Below are positions 17,384-25,678 of a stretch of 64,000 bases of DNA, piece after piece. The translations under genes and the position numbers were made by a program. The stretch is taken from NCBI RefSeq assembly GCF_007002745.1, contig NZ_SGNY01000002.1:744001-808000 (forward strand), given 5' to 3'. Under the pieces are notes generated by a model, which did not search any database, was not told the DNA's origin, and worked only from the letters and a program-made list of their open reading frames with translations. Source of the stretch: Martinezella rhizogenes (GTDB lineage: Bacteria; Pseudomonadota; Alphaproteobacteria; Rhizobiales; Rhizobiaceae). How positions within the stretch are numbered: the stretch's first letter is position 1; each line of letters starts with the position of its first letter.

Positions 17384-18328
17384 TTAAACCGCCTTCTCAT
17401 CACCCAGCGGCTCCAGGTGCTTTTCCAGCACGGAGCGCAGATGCGCATGCTGGGTCGGCAGCTTCAGCGCCTCGCCAAGATGAGCGGTGTCCTCGTCACG
17501 GTCGAAACCGGGTTCGTTGGTGGCCACTTCGAACAACACACCGCCCGGCGTGCGGAAATAGATCGCCCAGAAATAGTCCCGGTCGATGACAGGCGTCACC
17601 TGATAACCGGTATCCATCAGCGCCTTGCGTACCTCCAGCTGCTTTTCGCGGTTTTCGACCGCAAAGGCGATGTGGTGCACGGAGCCTGCGCCCAGCCGGG
17701 CGCCGGAGATATTCGGCATGGTTTCGATGTCGATGACGTCGGCACCATTGCCGCCGGGCATGCCAAGACGCAAAACACCGTCCTGACGATCCACTTCCTG
17801 ATATCCCATGAACTTCAAAAGCTCGGCGGTTGCGCCCTCGTCGCGAAGACGCAGGGATGCGCCCTGAAACCCATGGATCGCCTGATCTTCGCCAACGCCG
17901 TTGCCAGTCCATTGTGCGCGGGCATCATCTCTGACCTCGACCAGCGCGAAACCGTCTCCGTCAGGTCCGGCAAAATGCAGGCGCTTGTTGCCGAAGGCCT
18001 CATCGGCCTTCAGGCCGTCAACACCGGCCTTTGAAAGGCGCTCCTGCCAGTAGCCGAGCGATCCCTCGGGAACGGAAAACAGCGTCGTGCCCACTTCACC
18101 GGTGCCGGGACGGCCCTGGGCGATATGCGGGAACGGAAAATAGGTCATGACGGAGCCAGGCGTGCCGAGCTCATCGCCATAATAGAGGTGATAGACGTCA
18201 GGTGCGTCGAAATTGACGGTCTTCTTCACCCGGCGCAGGCCGAGCGTATCGGTGAAAAAACCGTTGTTCTGGCGCGCACTGGCCGCCATTGACGTGACGT
18301 GGTGCAGGCCCTTGATCTGGTTGAGCAT
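17384..18328 (-). CDS. Ring-cleaving dioxygenase, VOC family (MhqO-like)
   Basis: A 314-residue protein made of two vicinal-oxygen-chelate halves. LHHVTSMAA opens the first half; GSVHHIAFAVENREKQLEVR and GVLFEVATNEPGFDRDED in the second half supply His and Glu metal ligands. This layout matches the MhqO/MhqA/MhqE glyoxalase-like dioxygenases, which open hydroquinone rings or detoxify quinones using Fe(II). AAAGGGG upstream of ATG 18328 fits. The esterase next downstream makes a quinone-detoxification pair likely. No MarR-type regulator like Bacillus MhqR is adjacent. Confidence 0.88.
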   Translation of the reverse strand: MLNQIKGLHHVTSMAASARQNNGFFTDTLGLRRVKKTVNFDAPDVYHLYYGDELGTPGSVMTYFPFPHIAQGRPGTGEVGTTLFSVPEGSLGYWQERLSKAGVDGLKADEAFGNKRLHFAGPDGDGFALVEVRDDARAQWTGNGVGEDQAIHGFQGASLRLRDEGATAELLKFMGYQEVDRQDGVLRLGMPGGNGADVIDIETMPNISGARLGAGSVHHIAFAVENREKQLEVRKALMDTGYQVTPVIDRDYFWAIYFRTPGGVLFEVATNEPGFDRDEDTAHLGEALKLPTQHAHLRSVLEKHLEPLGDEKAV

Positions 18329-18496
18329 GATAAACCCCTTTTCGCCTGGCAGGCCTCGTAATCGGGCCCGCTCTGTTCATGGCGTAAAGATGGGGTAATA
18401 GGCGCGTCAGGCATAGAGTGGACGACGGGAACGGATTGTTCCCGATTGGTGAACGATAAAATCTACTGTTCAGCCAAAGCTGCCATGCCGCAGACC

Positions 18497-19573
18497 TCAA
18501 TGATCGTCGGCTGCGCCCATGGTCCAGTAACCGACAGCGCGCAGCGACGCCTTGGGGAAGGCTATTTCATCGGTCAGGAAGGATTTCGCCACCCTTGCCT
18601 CGGACTTTTCGCAGGCAACGAAGACATGCAGGCCGTCATGGTCCGCACTCCAGGCATGCTCGCGCAGCGCCTTTTCGATGAGGCCGGAGGTGCCGGCAGG
18701 CTTGCCGCGACGATAAAGCCATGTCCATTCGACATCGGCCGCGCAGACGATCTCCTGCCGCTCGGCCTCGTCGTCAATTTCAGCGTAGACGCGGAGCTTC
18801 TTGCCAGCAGGCATTTCGGCCGCCATGCGCAGCATCACCGGCAGCGCGGTCTCGTCACCGGCAAAGACGTAACGCTCCGCCTCCGGGCAGGTGCCGCTCG
18901 GGCCGATGATGCCGAGGACATCACCCGGCTTTGCCGTCGCGCCGAAGGTCGCGCCCGGCATGTCATCACCCTCATGCATGACGAAATCGATATCCACTTC
19001 GCCGCGACCGACATCGCCGGAACGGATGGTGTAAACCCGCCGCATCAACAGGTCGTCACCGGCCGGCCAGACGATGGCGCCGGTGGGCGCGAGATAGGGC
19101 CAGACCGGCGCGCGGGCCTGGTCCGGCACCAGCAGCAGGCGCACATGCATGCCGCCGGTGACCAGTCTTTCGATGCCGCTTTCGACGGAGACGACCAGCC
19201 GGCGCATATGCGGCGTGAGGTTATAGGCGCGGGCAACCCTGCCGATGAAGAGATTGGGCAGTTCACGCTGATGGGCCCCATGGCCGCTCCAGCGGAAATC
19301 CAGCCCCGTCTCGCCGGAAAACTCGACGATATGCTCGGCCACCATGGCCTTTACCGACATCAGTATATGTTCGGAAATGCAGTTGACCCGTGCGGCGAAC
19401 CGGCCACCTTCGGCGCTGAAGCTGCCATGGCCATATTCGGTCTTGAAGCGCACCGTCGGGCCTTCGCGTTCCATCTCCATATGCTCGGAAAAATGATCCT
19501 CGAAAGCATCGACGATCGACAGCGGATCGGGCAGCGAGACGGAGGTTTCTGCAGACAGGAGAGACACGGGCAT
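18497..19573 (-). CDS. Siderophore-interacting protein (ferric-siderophore reductase) with N-terminal DUF2218 domain
   Basis: A 358-residue protein. Residues about 20-100 are a DUF2218 domain (GHGSFSAEGGRFAARV). The rest is a SIP/ViuB-type flavin reductase: FAD-binding RRVYTIR, the GEVDIDFVMHEG strand, GIIGPSG, the NAD(P)H-side GDETALPVMLRMAAEM, and a C-terminal WTMGAADDH. Such enzymes reduce Fe(III)-siderophores in the cytoplasm to release iron. The DUF2218 fusion is a known but less common form. GAAGGA precedes ATG 19573. It fits with the siderophore ABC transporter 16 kb away. Confidence 0.9.
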   Translation of the reverse strand: MPVSLLSAETSVSLPDPLSIVDAFEDHFSEHMEMEREGPTVRFKTEYGHGSFSAEGGRFAARVNCISEHILMSVKAMVAEHIVEFSGETGLDFRWSGHGAHQRELPNLFIGRVARAYNLTPHMRRLVVSVESGIERLVTGGMHVRLLLVPDQARAPVWPYLAPTGAIVWPAGDDLLMRRVYTIRSGDVGRGEVDIDFVMHEGDDMPGATFGATAKPGDVLGIIGPSGTCPEAERYVFAGDETALPVMLRMAAEMPAGKKLRVYAEIDDEAERQEIVCAADVEWTWLYRRGKPAGTSGLIEKALREHAWSADHDGLHVFVACEKSEARVAKSFLTDEIAFPKASLRAVGYWTMGAADDH

Positions 19574-19589
19574 AATCCTTCACTTTGTA

Positions 19590-19607
19590 GTCTAGTATTC
19601 TTTAGAC
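19590..19607. promoter_or_regulatory. Small palindrome before the siderophore reductase gene
   Basis: gtcta / tagac, separated by 8 bases, 17 bases upstream of ATG 19573. It could be an operator. It is not a TGA-N9-TCA box and I cannot assign it to a known regulator. Confidence 0.3.
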
Positions 19608-19647
19608 CGGAGGCTGCCGCGCTGTAAAGACATTTTGGTTTTGAATC

Positions 19648-19765
19648 CCGTCATGCCGGACCTGATCCGGCATCCAGCCAGCCCAAGTCTTTGGGCTGAA
19701 AGGACTCTTCTCGCCGCACAGACGCGCGTCGGCTGGATTCCGGCTCAAGGCCGGAATGACGGAAG
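19648..19765. repeat. RIME-like mosaic palindrome, family C, copy 2
   Basis: Outer arms cgtcatgccggacctgatcc and ggctcaaggccggaatgacg; inner agcccaagtctttgggctga hairpin; gacgcgcgtcggctggatt near the end. Lies downstream of ung. Confidence 0.75.
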
Positions 19766-19781
19766 TACATGCAGGGATGGC

Positions 19782-20474
19782 TTACACCGTTTCCGGTAAT
19801 TGCCAGTCGATCGGCTGGCGACCGTGGGAGGCGAGAAAGGCGTTGGCCTTGGAAAAATGGCCATTGCCGAAAAAGCCGTTATGGGCCGAAAGCGGAGACG
19901 GATGCGGCGAGCGCAGCACCAGATGCTTGCGCTGATCCACAAAGGCCGCCTTTTTCTGGGCGTAGGACCCCCAGAGCAGGAAGACCACGTGATCGCATTC
20001 ATCATTGACGGCGCGGATGACAGCGTCGGTGAATTTCTCCCAGCCCTGCCCCTGATGCGAGGCGGCGCGGGATTCTTCCACCGTCAGCACGCTGTTGAGC
20101 AAAAGCACGCCCTGTTTTGCCCAGCTTTCCAGAAAACCGTGACCAACCGGGCGGATGCCGAGATCGGCCTGCAATTCCTTGTAGATATTGACGAGCGACG
20201 GCGGAATGCGCACGCCGGGCTGCACTGAAAAACACAGACCGTGCGCCTGGCCAAGCCCGTGATAGGGGTCCTGTCCCAGAATGACGACCTTGACCTCATC
20301 CAGCGGCGTCAGATCCAGCGCCCGGAAATATTCGGCACCCTTGGGAAAGATGCGCTTGCCGGCTGTTTTTTCGGCAAGCAGGAAGTCTTTCAGCTTCAGC
20401 ATGTAGGGGCTGGCGAATTCGCTGGAAAGAACGTGTTTCCAGCTGTCTTCGAGTTTGACGCCTGCCTCTGCCAT
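19782..20474 (-). CDS. ung: Uracil-DNA glycosylase
   Basis: A 230-residue family-1 UDG that removes uracil from DNA and starts base-excision repair. [10 protein letters not shown] has the catalytic Asp69, and HPSPLSAH the catalytic His191. [11 protein letters not shown] and the C-terminal region also match. I start at ATG 20474 because GGGAGAG lies about 6 bases upstream; ATG 20489, five codons earlier, has no ribosome site. The glyoxalase gene ends 23 bases upstream, so the two are likely cotranscribed. Confidence 0.97.
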   Translation of the reverse strand: MAEAGVKLEDSWKHVLSSEFASPYMLKLKDFLLAEKTAGKRIFPKGAEYFRALDLTPLDEVKVVILGQDPYHGLGQAHGLCFSVQPGVRIPPSLVNIYKELQADLGIRPVGHGFLESWAKQGVLLLNSVLTVEESRAASHQGQGWEKFTDAVIRAVNDECDHVVFLLWGSYAQKKAAFVDQRKHLVLRSPHPSPLSAHNGFFGNGHFSKANAFLASHGRQPIDWQLPETV

Positions 20475-20497
20475 GCCCGTCTCTCCCATGATGGTGC

Positions 20498-20893
20498 TTA
20501 TTTGAACCGGTTGCCGCGCTGCAGCACTTCAATCTTGTAACCATCCGGATCGCAGATGAAAAAGTATTTCGCGAAAGGCTGGCCCTTAAAATCGGCTTCG
20601 ATGATCTTGCCTGGCGAAAGCCCGATCTCGGTGAAGCGCTGGTGTTCGGCATCCACATCGGCAACGCTGACGGCAAGGTGACCATAGCCATCACCCAGCG
20701 CATAGGGCACTTCGCGACCCCGGTTGACGGTCAGCTCCAGCTCGAAATCGCCCTCGGCATTGCTGAGATAAATCAGCGTAAAATTCTCGAACTCGGCGCG
20801 TTCCGCAACCTCAAGCCCAAAAGCCTGCGTGTAAAATTCCACCGAACGCTTTTCGTCCAGCACCCGGACCATCGAGTGGATCAGCTTGGCCAT
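20498..20893 (-). CDS. gloA: Glyoxalase I-like protein (lactoylglutathione lyase)
   Basis: A 131-residue VOC protein. His6, Glu53, His72 and Glu122 fall close to the four metal ligands of glyoxalase I (His5, Glu56, His74, Glu122 in E. coli). It begins [20 protein letters not shown], typical of GloA, and contains [18 protein letters not shown]. It would convert the methylglyoxal-glutathione adduct to S-lactoylglutathione. GAAGGAAAA before ATG 20893 sets the start. Other VOC lyases cannot be ruled out, but the ligand set fits well. Confidence 0.85.
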   Translation of the reverse strand: MAKLIHSMVRVLDEKRSVEFYTQAFGLEVAERAEFENFTLIYLSNAEGDFELELTVNRGREVPYALGDGYGHLAVSVADVDAEHQRFTEIGLSPGKIIEADFKGQPFAKYFFICDPDGYKIEVLQRGNRFK

Positions 20894-21109
20894 GGTGTTT
20901 TCCTTCTTCTTCCTGTTAACGGTCCGGTTATGCTCCGGACATCGCGGCCCAAGGGGATAAAGACAGTGCACCCCGCTTTCAACCCTAAAGGCGTCCTGCG
21001 ACAGGAGGTAACAGTCCGATCACGGCAAATGTGATGGTAAAAACCGCCGGTTTTTAAGGTGCGGCGAGGGCCTGCGGCAACAAGGCTCGCGGTTTTCTCG
21101 CACCCGCTC

Positions 21110-21134
21110 TATCATGAGTAGATAAGTCATGATA
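21110..21134. promoter_or_regulatory. Perfect palindrome matching the RirA iron-responsive operator core
   Basis: tatcatga (21110-21117) and tcatgata (21127-21134) with a 9-base spacer, so the core is TGA-N9-TCA, the rhizobial IRO box. It lies 12 bases before the ATG of the ybaN-like gene, where a bound repressor would block transcription or translation initiation. Confidence 0.6.
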
Positions 21135-21145
21135 CCGGCATAGCC

Positions 21146-21502
21146 ATGCGCCTTCTGTACCTCTGTCTTGGCTGGCTTATGGTCGCGACCGGCATTGTCG
21201 GCGCGTTTCTTCCCGTTTTGCCCACCACGCCGTTTCTGCTTCTGGCGCTGTGGTGCTTCTCCCGCTCTTCGCCCAAGCTCGAGGCATGGCTTCTCAGCCA
21301 TCCCAGATTCGGCCCATCGCTTCGGCGTTGGCGCGAACGTGGCGCAATCGCCCGCAAGGCCAAGATCGCAGCCTTGTCGGCCATGACGGTGAGTTACGCC
21401 GCCTTCTGGTTCCTGAGCGACCCGCCGCTCATGCGCGCCGCCATCGTTGCCGCCGTCATGCTCGGTTCGGCGCTGTTCATCGCCACGCGCCCGGAAAGCT
21501 GA
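21146..21502 (+). CDS. YbaN-family (DUF454) inner-membrane protein
   Basis: A 118-residue protein with three to four membrane helices. GIVGAFLPVLPTTPFLLLAL is the DUF454 signature, followed by CFSRSSPKLEAWLLSHP and a basic cytoplasmic loop. Its biochemical role is not known to me. It is convergent with hmuV, with 11 bases between stop codons, and is preceded by a perfect palindrome that fits an iron-responsive operator, which points to a role under iron limitation (inference). Confidence 0.87.
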   Translation: MRLLYLCLGWLMVATGIVGAFLPVLPTTPFLLLALWCFSRSSPKLEAWLLSHPRFGPSLRRWRERGAIARKAKIAALSAMTVSYAAFWFLSDPPLMRAAIVAAVMLGSALFIATRPES

Positions 21503-21513
21503 GCGGGTTTCCC

Positions 21514-22296
21514 CTAGCGGTGTCGCGACTGTGGCAACACATAAGGAATGTGCCGCGCCGGCAGCCGGCCGACCACGCCGCCAATGCCATAGACCCGCGC
21601 AATCGTCTCGTCGCTGATGGTTTCCAGCGATGGTCCACTGGCCGTCACCCGGCCGCCATGCATGACGATAAGTTGATCGGCAAACTCCGCCGCAAGGTTG
21701 AGATCGTGCAGGATGGCAAGCACGAGACCGCCACCAGCCGCGAAATCGCGCGCGGTTTCCAGGACTGCGATCTGGTGGCCGATATCGAGACTTGCCGTCG
21801 GCTCGTCGAGAAACAGCGCCCGCACCTCGCCATTTTCCACCGGAAAAGGCACCTGCGCCAGGGCCCGGGCAAATTGCACCCGCTGCTGCTCGCCGCCCGA
21901 CAGCATGTTGTAGGAGCGCTGCTCGAAGCCCCTCAAGCCCGCCTTGGCAAGCGCCCGGCGGGCCTGTTCTTCCGGCGCGCGTGATCCCTGCGCCACCGCT
22001 CCCATGCGCACGATTTCAAGTGCGGTAAAGGGAAAGGCAAGCTGGGTATTCTGCGGCAGCACGGCCCGCAGGCGGGCAAGTTGGACCGGCTTGAACAGCG
22101 GCAGGGCGATGTCGTTATAGGTCACCGAACCATGTTCCGGATGCAGCTCACCGCATAGAACCTTCATCAGCGTGGATTTACCCGCACCGTTCGGGCCGAT
22201 GATGACATTGACCTTGCCCGGTTTCAGATCGACGCTGACGTCTTCCAGCAAGCGGCGACCGGAGCGGATGAGAGTGATGTTTTCGGCCCGGATCAT
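21514..22296 (-). CDS. hmuV: Heme ABC transporter ATP-binding protein
   Basis: A 260-residue ABC ATPase: Walker A GPNGAGKST, signature LSGGEQQRV, Walker B ALFLDEPTASLD and the switch His in AILHDLN. It drives heme import through HmuU. Its ATG overlaps the hmuU stop in an ATGA, so the pair is translationally coupled. Order hmuT-hmuU-hmuV on the minus strand fits the rhizobial hmu locus. Confidence 0.94.
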   Translation of the reverse strand: MIRAENITLIRSGRRLLEDVSVDLKPGKVNVIIGPNGAGKSTLMKVLCGELHPEHGSVTYNDIALPLFKPVQLARLRAVLPQNTQLAFPFTALEIVRMGAVAQGSRAPEEQARRALAKAGLRGFEQRSYNMLSGGEQQRVQFARALAQVPFPVENGEVRALFLDEPTASLDIGHQIAVLETARDFAAGGGLVLAILHDLNLAAEFADQLIVMHGGRVTASGPSLETISDETIARVYGIGGVVGRLPARHIPYVLPQSRHR

Positions 22297-23381
22297 GACG
22301 CATTCCGCATGGAAAAACCGCCGCGGCCCAGCAGCAGGAACAGGAAGACCGGCGCGCCGATCAGCGCGGTCACCACACCGATGGGCAGTTCCGCCGGAGC
22401 CGCCACCGTGCGGGCGAAGCTGTCCGCCAAGAGCAGAAGCGCGGCGCCGCCCAGCGCCGAGGCCGGCAGCAGGAAGCGATGTGACGGACCGATGGCGAGA
22501 CGCAGAAGATGCGGCACGACGATGCCGACGAAACCGATGGAACCGGCCGCCGCCACACTTGCCCCGCAGGCGGCAGCAACGGCCAGGATGACGATCCGCT
22601 TCAGCCGCTGCACCGGAATGCCCATATGAAAGGCGGCGGCATCGCCCAGAATCAGCGCATCCAGCCCACGTGCGACGAAGGGAATGATGGCCAGCACGAC
22701 GATGATGAAGGGCAAGGTGGCAAGCACCTTGGCGGGAGTTGCCCCACCAAGTGAGCCGAGCGACCAGAAGGTAATATCACGCAGCGCCCGGTCATCGGCG
22801 ACGAAAATCATCAGGCCGGTCAGTGCGCCGCTGATTGCCGCAACCGCAATACCGGCCAGAATGAGCGTGGTGGTGGAGGTGGCGCCATCCTTTGTAGCGA
22901 TCAGATAAAGCACCCAGGTGTTCAGTAGCCCGCCGAAAAACGCCATCAGCGGCAGAAAATGCGGGCCGAAAAACACCGCAACCGTGGCAAGCGCGCCTTC
23001 CCCGAGAGAAATCGCTGCAACCGCAAACAGCGCTGCCCCCGAGGTGACACCGACAATGCCGGGATCTGCCAGCGGATTGCGGAACAGCCCCTGCATCATC
23101 GCGCCGGACACGCCAAGCCCCGCGCCGATCAACATGCCGAGCGCCGTGCGTGGCAGGCGCACCGCTTCGAGAATGATTTTGTCACGCGCGTCGAGCTCAG
23201 CCGCGCCGCCGGTAAGATAGGTGAAGAGCTCGGAAATGCCGACGCCCGTCGGTCCACTGACAAGCGACACGCCACAGGCAAACAGCAGGATGCCGACAAG
23301 CACGGCAAGCGTGACGACCCCCTGCCGGGATCTGTCGCCGGCAACCCTGCCCTCAGCGGAGCTCAAGGCAGCAAGGCTCAC
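22293..23381 (-). CDS. hmuU: Heme ABC transporter permease
   Basis: A 362-residue FecCD/BtuC-type permease with about ten membrane helices. RLPRTALGMLIGAGLGVSG and GIVGVTSGAALFAV are family landmarks; SIGFVGIVVPHLLRL is the loop that contacts the ATPase. It starts at GTG 23381, overlapping the hmuT stop as GTGA, and its stop overlaps the hmuV start as ATGA. Confidence 0.93.
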   Translation of the reverse strand: MSLAALSSAEGRVAGDRSRQGVVTLAVLVGILLFACGVSLVSGPTGVGISELFTYLTGGAAELDARDKIILEAVRLPRTALGMLIGAGLGVSGAMMQGLFRNPLADPGIVGVTSGAALFAVAAISLGEGALATVAVFFGPHFLPLMAFFGGLLNTWVLYLIATKDGATSTTTLILAGIAVAAISGALTGLMIFVADDRALRDITFWSLGSLGGATPAKVLATLPFIIVVLAIIPFVARGLDALILGDAAAFHMGIPVQRLKRIVILAVAAACGASVAAAGSIGFVGIVVPHLLRLAIGPSHRFLLPASALGGAALLLLADSFARTVAAPAELPIGVVTALIGAPVFLFLLLGRGGFSMRNAS

Positions 23382-24271
23382 GGCTTTACCGCCTCCGGGT
23401 AAAGCTTCGCTGCCAGTTCACGTCCGGCGGCCGGCGTACGCGGACCAAAACCGATGAGATAAAGCCCGTCCATGCTGATCAGCGCCTTTGAAGCCGCAGC
23501 CGGCGTGGACTGGAAGGCGGGCAGCGCAAAAATCTCGGCCGCCTTGGCGGCATGGTCGCCGCGCGCCATCGTCAGCACCACATCGGGTGCGGCGGCAATG
23601 ACCGCCTCATCCGTCAGCGGCTTGTAGCCACTGATTTCCTGAGCGGCATTAATACCGCCGGCCATTTCGATGATCGCCGCGGCTTCCGTATCCTTGCCCG
23701 CCGCCATGACGCGGCCGCCGGCGCTGGAGAGCACGAAAAGAACACGCTTCCTGCTCTTTTCAGGCACCGCCGAAACATCCTTGGCAAGCGCATCCAGTCC
23801 GGCCCTGGTCTCCGCCGCCAGCGCCTTCGCCTTGTCGGAAAGCCCCACGGCCGCGCCGACATCCTCGATCTTCTTCGGTATCGCATCGCCGCTTGGCGGC
23901 GTATCGACGGTGACGAAAGGCACCGCACTGGCCTTGAGAATAGCAACGACATCCGCCGGGCCGGAGCCGTCTTCGGAGAGGATGAGATCCGGTTTCTGCG
24001 ACAGAATGCCTTCCGAAGACAACGCCCGCATATAGCCGATGTCAGGCTTGGAGAGCGCATCCGCCGGATAGCTGCTGGTGCTGTCGCGCGCCACGATACG
24101 GTCCTGCGCACCCAGCGCATAGAGGATTTCCGTCACCGTACCGCCCACCGCGACGATGCGTTTCGCCTCCGGATTACCCTTGTCCGAAGCCATGGCAGCC
24201 GGCGCGGCAAAGGCGATTGCGGCGGGCACGAGTGCGGCGAAAACAAGCGGACGAAGGCGAAAATTCAACAT
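23378..24271 (-). CDS. hmuT: Periplasmic heme-binding protein
   Basis: A 297-residue class III (metal/heme) binding protein. Signal peptide residues 1-29 end AAPAAMA; KRIVAVGGTVTEILYALGAQ opens the mature fold and contains no His or Tyr at the usual first site, though YPADALSKPDIGYMRALS follows with Tyr residues as in HmuT. It hands heme to HmuUV. CAGGATAA before ATG 24271 sets the start. The divergent heme-degradation genes and the operator-like site between support the heme assignment. Confidence 0.92.
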   Translation of the reverse strand: MLNFRLRPLVFAALVPAAIAFAAPAAMASDKGNPEAKRIVAVGGTVTEILYALGAQDRIVARDSTSSYPADALSKPDIGYMRALSSEGILSQKPDLILSEDGSGPADVVAILKASAVPFVTVDTPPSGDAIPKKIEDVGAAVGLSDKAKALAAETRAGLDALAKDVSAVPEKSRKRVLFVLSSAGGRVMAAGKDTEAAAIIEMAGGINAAQEISGYKPLTDEAVIAAAPDVVLTMARGDHAAKAAEIFALPAFQSTPAAASKALISMDGLYLIGFGPRTPAAGRELAAKLYPEAVKP

Positions 24272-24354
24272 GGCGTTATCCTGAAACACGACACAAACAC
24301 GGGCGGGCGCGGCTTTGCCCGCACCATTTAACTTGAGTTCTTTGCACATGTTTA

Positions 24355-24369
24355 TGAGCCGCGCAATCA
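24355..24369. promoter_or_regulatory. IRO-box-like site between hmuT and the heme monooxygenase gene
   Basis: TGA-N9-TCA (TGA 24355-24357, TCA 24367-24369), with near-symmetric flanks tta and ataa. Placed to control both divergent heme units. Assigned by eye. Confidence 0.5.
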
Positions 24370-24468
24370 ATAAGTGGAGTAAATTTGTTCGCTTTGTCGT
24401 GAGCCTCTTCCCAACGTCGCCGCGGCTGGATATCCTGACTGAAACAGGAAACTTAAAGGGAGAATTCC

Positions 24469-24816
24469 ATGTTTATCGCAATGAACCGTTTTCGCGTCGT
24501 GCCGGGTTACGAGGAAACCTTCGAATCCATCTGGCGCGAACGCAAATCGCACCTCAGCGAATTGCAGGGTTATATCGAATTCCACATGCTGAAAGGCCCC
24601 AAGGCCGACGACCACACGCTTTATGCCTCGCACACCGTGTGGGCCACCAAGGACGACTTCCTTGCCTGGACGAAGTCCGAACAGTTCCGTGCCGCCCACG
24701 CCAAGGCCGGTGATAACCGCGGCAAGGTCGAATATCTCTCCGGCCCGCATTTCGAAGGCTTCGACGTCATCATCCATGAAGACAAGAATGGCGAACGCCG
24801 TTCGATTGCTGCCTGA
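24469..24816 (+). CDS. Heme-degrading monooxygenase, IsdG/HmuQ-like
   Basis: A 115-residue ABM-fold protein. Asn6, Trp67 and His77 sit at the positions of the catalytic Asn-Trp-His set of IsdG-type heme oxygenases; EFHMLKGPKADDHTLYASHTVW follows the same order as HmuQ/HmuD of Bradyrhizobium. It opens the heme ring in the cytoplasm and frees iron. AGGGAG lies 7 bases before ATG 24469. hutX follows after 8 bases, so the two form an operon, divergent from hmuTUV. Confidence 0.9.
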   Translation: MFIAMNRFRVVPGYEETFESIWRERKSHLSELQGYIEFHMLKGPKADDHTLYASHTVWATKDDFLAWTKSEQFRAAHAKAGDNRGKVEYLSGPHFEGFDVIIHEDKNGERRSIAA

Positions 24817-24824
24817 GGCAACCG

Positions 24825-25346
24825 ATGAGCATTGCAGCCCAAAAGACCGATGACCGGCAGGCCCGCGCCGCCGCAGCCCTTGCCGAAAAGCCCGACGGCA
24901 TCGTCGAAGCCATCGCCGCCAAGGCCGAGGTGACGCCGGCCGAAATTCTGGCGATCCTGCCGCAAGGCGCCGCCGTTTCCGCTGCCGCCGACCGTTTCGA
25001 CGCGATCTGGAACGAGATGCGCGGCTGGGGCGAAGTCCTCATGATCGTGCAGACCGGCGATATCGTGCTGGAAGTGCCCGGCCACCTGCCGGAAGGCAGT
25101 GAAAGCCACGGCTGGTTCAACATCCATGGCGACAGCCCGATCGGCGGTCACATCAAGAAGGACAATTGCGCCGGCATAACCTTCGTCGACCGCGGTTTTC
25201 ACGGCCGCCGCTCCTGTTCCGTCTGGTTCATGAATGCCGCCGGCGGCGCCATGTTCAAGATTTTCGTCCGCCGCGACGAAAACAAGGAATTGCGCGCCGA
25301 GCAACTGTCGAAGTTCGAAGCATTGCGGGACGGTTTCCGCGGCTGA
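24825..25346 (+). CDS. hutX: Cytoplasmic heme carrier HutX
   Basis: A 173-residue protein of the HutX/HuvX family: ALAEKPDGIVEAIAAKAEV, then WNEMRGWGEVLMIVQTGDIV, then GHIKKDNCAGITFVDRGFHGR with the Phe/His-rich heme pocket. HutX carries imported heme to the degrading enzyme or buffers it. It takes the place often filled by HmuS in other rhizobia. The gene begins 8 bases after the monooxygenase stop. Confidence 0.92.
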   Translation: MSIAAQKTDDRQARAAAALAEKPDGIVEAIAAKAEVTPAEILAILPQGAAVSAAADRFDAIWNEMRGWGEVLMIVQTGDIVLEVPGHLPEGSESHGWFNIHGDSPIGGHIKKDNCAGITFVDRGFHGRRSCSVWFMNAAGGAMFKIFVRRDENKELRAEQLSKFEALRDGFRG

Positions 25347-25406
25347 GGTGAGCCGGAGGCTGCACCCCGAGGAATTGCTTTCCACGGCTGCGGCGACCTC
25401 TCCTAG

Positions 25407-25525
25407 CCCTCATTCCTGTGCTTGTCACAGGAATCTAGTCAGCCCAAGGACTTGGGCTGAAAAGACTCCTCTGCCGCGTGGACGCGCGGGGGCTGGTTTC
25501 CTGTAACAAGCACAGGAATGAGGGT
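25407..25525. repeat. RIME-like mosaic palindrome, family C, copy 3
   Basis: Outer arms ccctcattcctgtgcttgtc and aacaagcacaggaatgaggg with the shared centre agcccaaggacttgggctga, then aagactcctctgccgcgtgg. It fills most of the 332-base gap after hutX; nothing else is seen there. Confidence 0.75.
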
Positions 25526-25678
25526 GGAGATGCCTCGGCTCTCGCAATCGCACACGCCATCACCCACCCCGAACCTCTCCTCGAGCATTTGGGGGAACAT
25601 CCATCGGTTCATCGCCCGTTCAGTGCCGTTTTCTATCATCCGTTGAAATTCGAACGGAAACCGCACGGAGCAAGCCCC

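Noticed and set aside
25407..25525. Considered as a CRISPR or a tandem repeat
   Set aside because: It is a single palindromic element; no regularly spaced direct repeats are present anywhere in the window.
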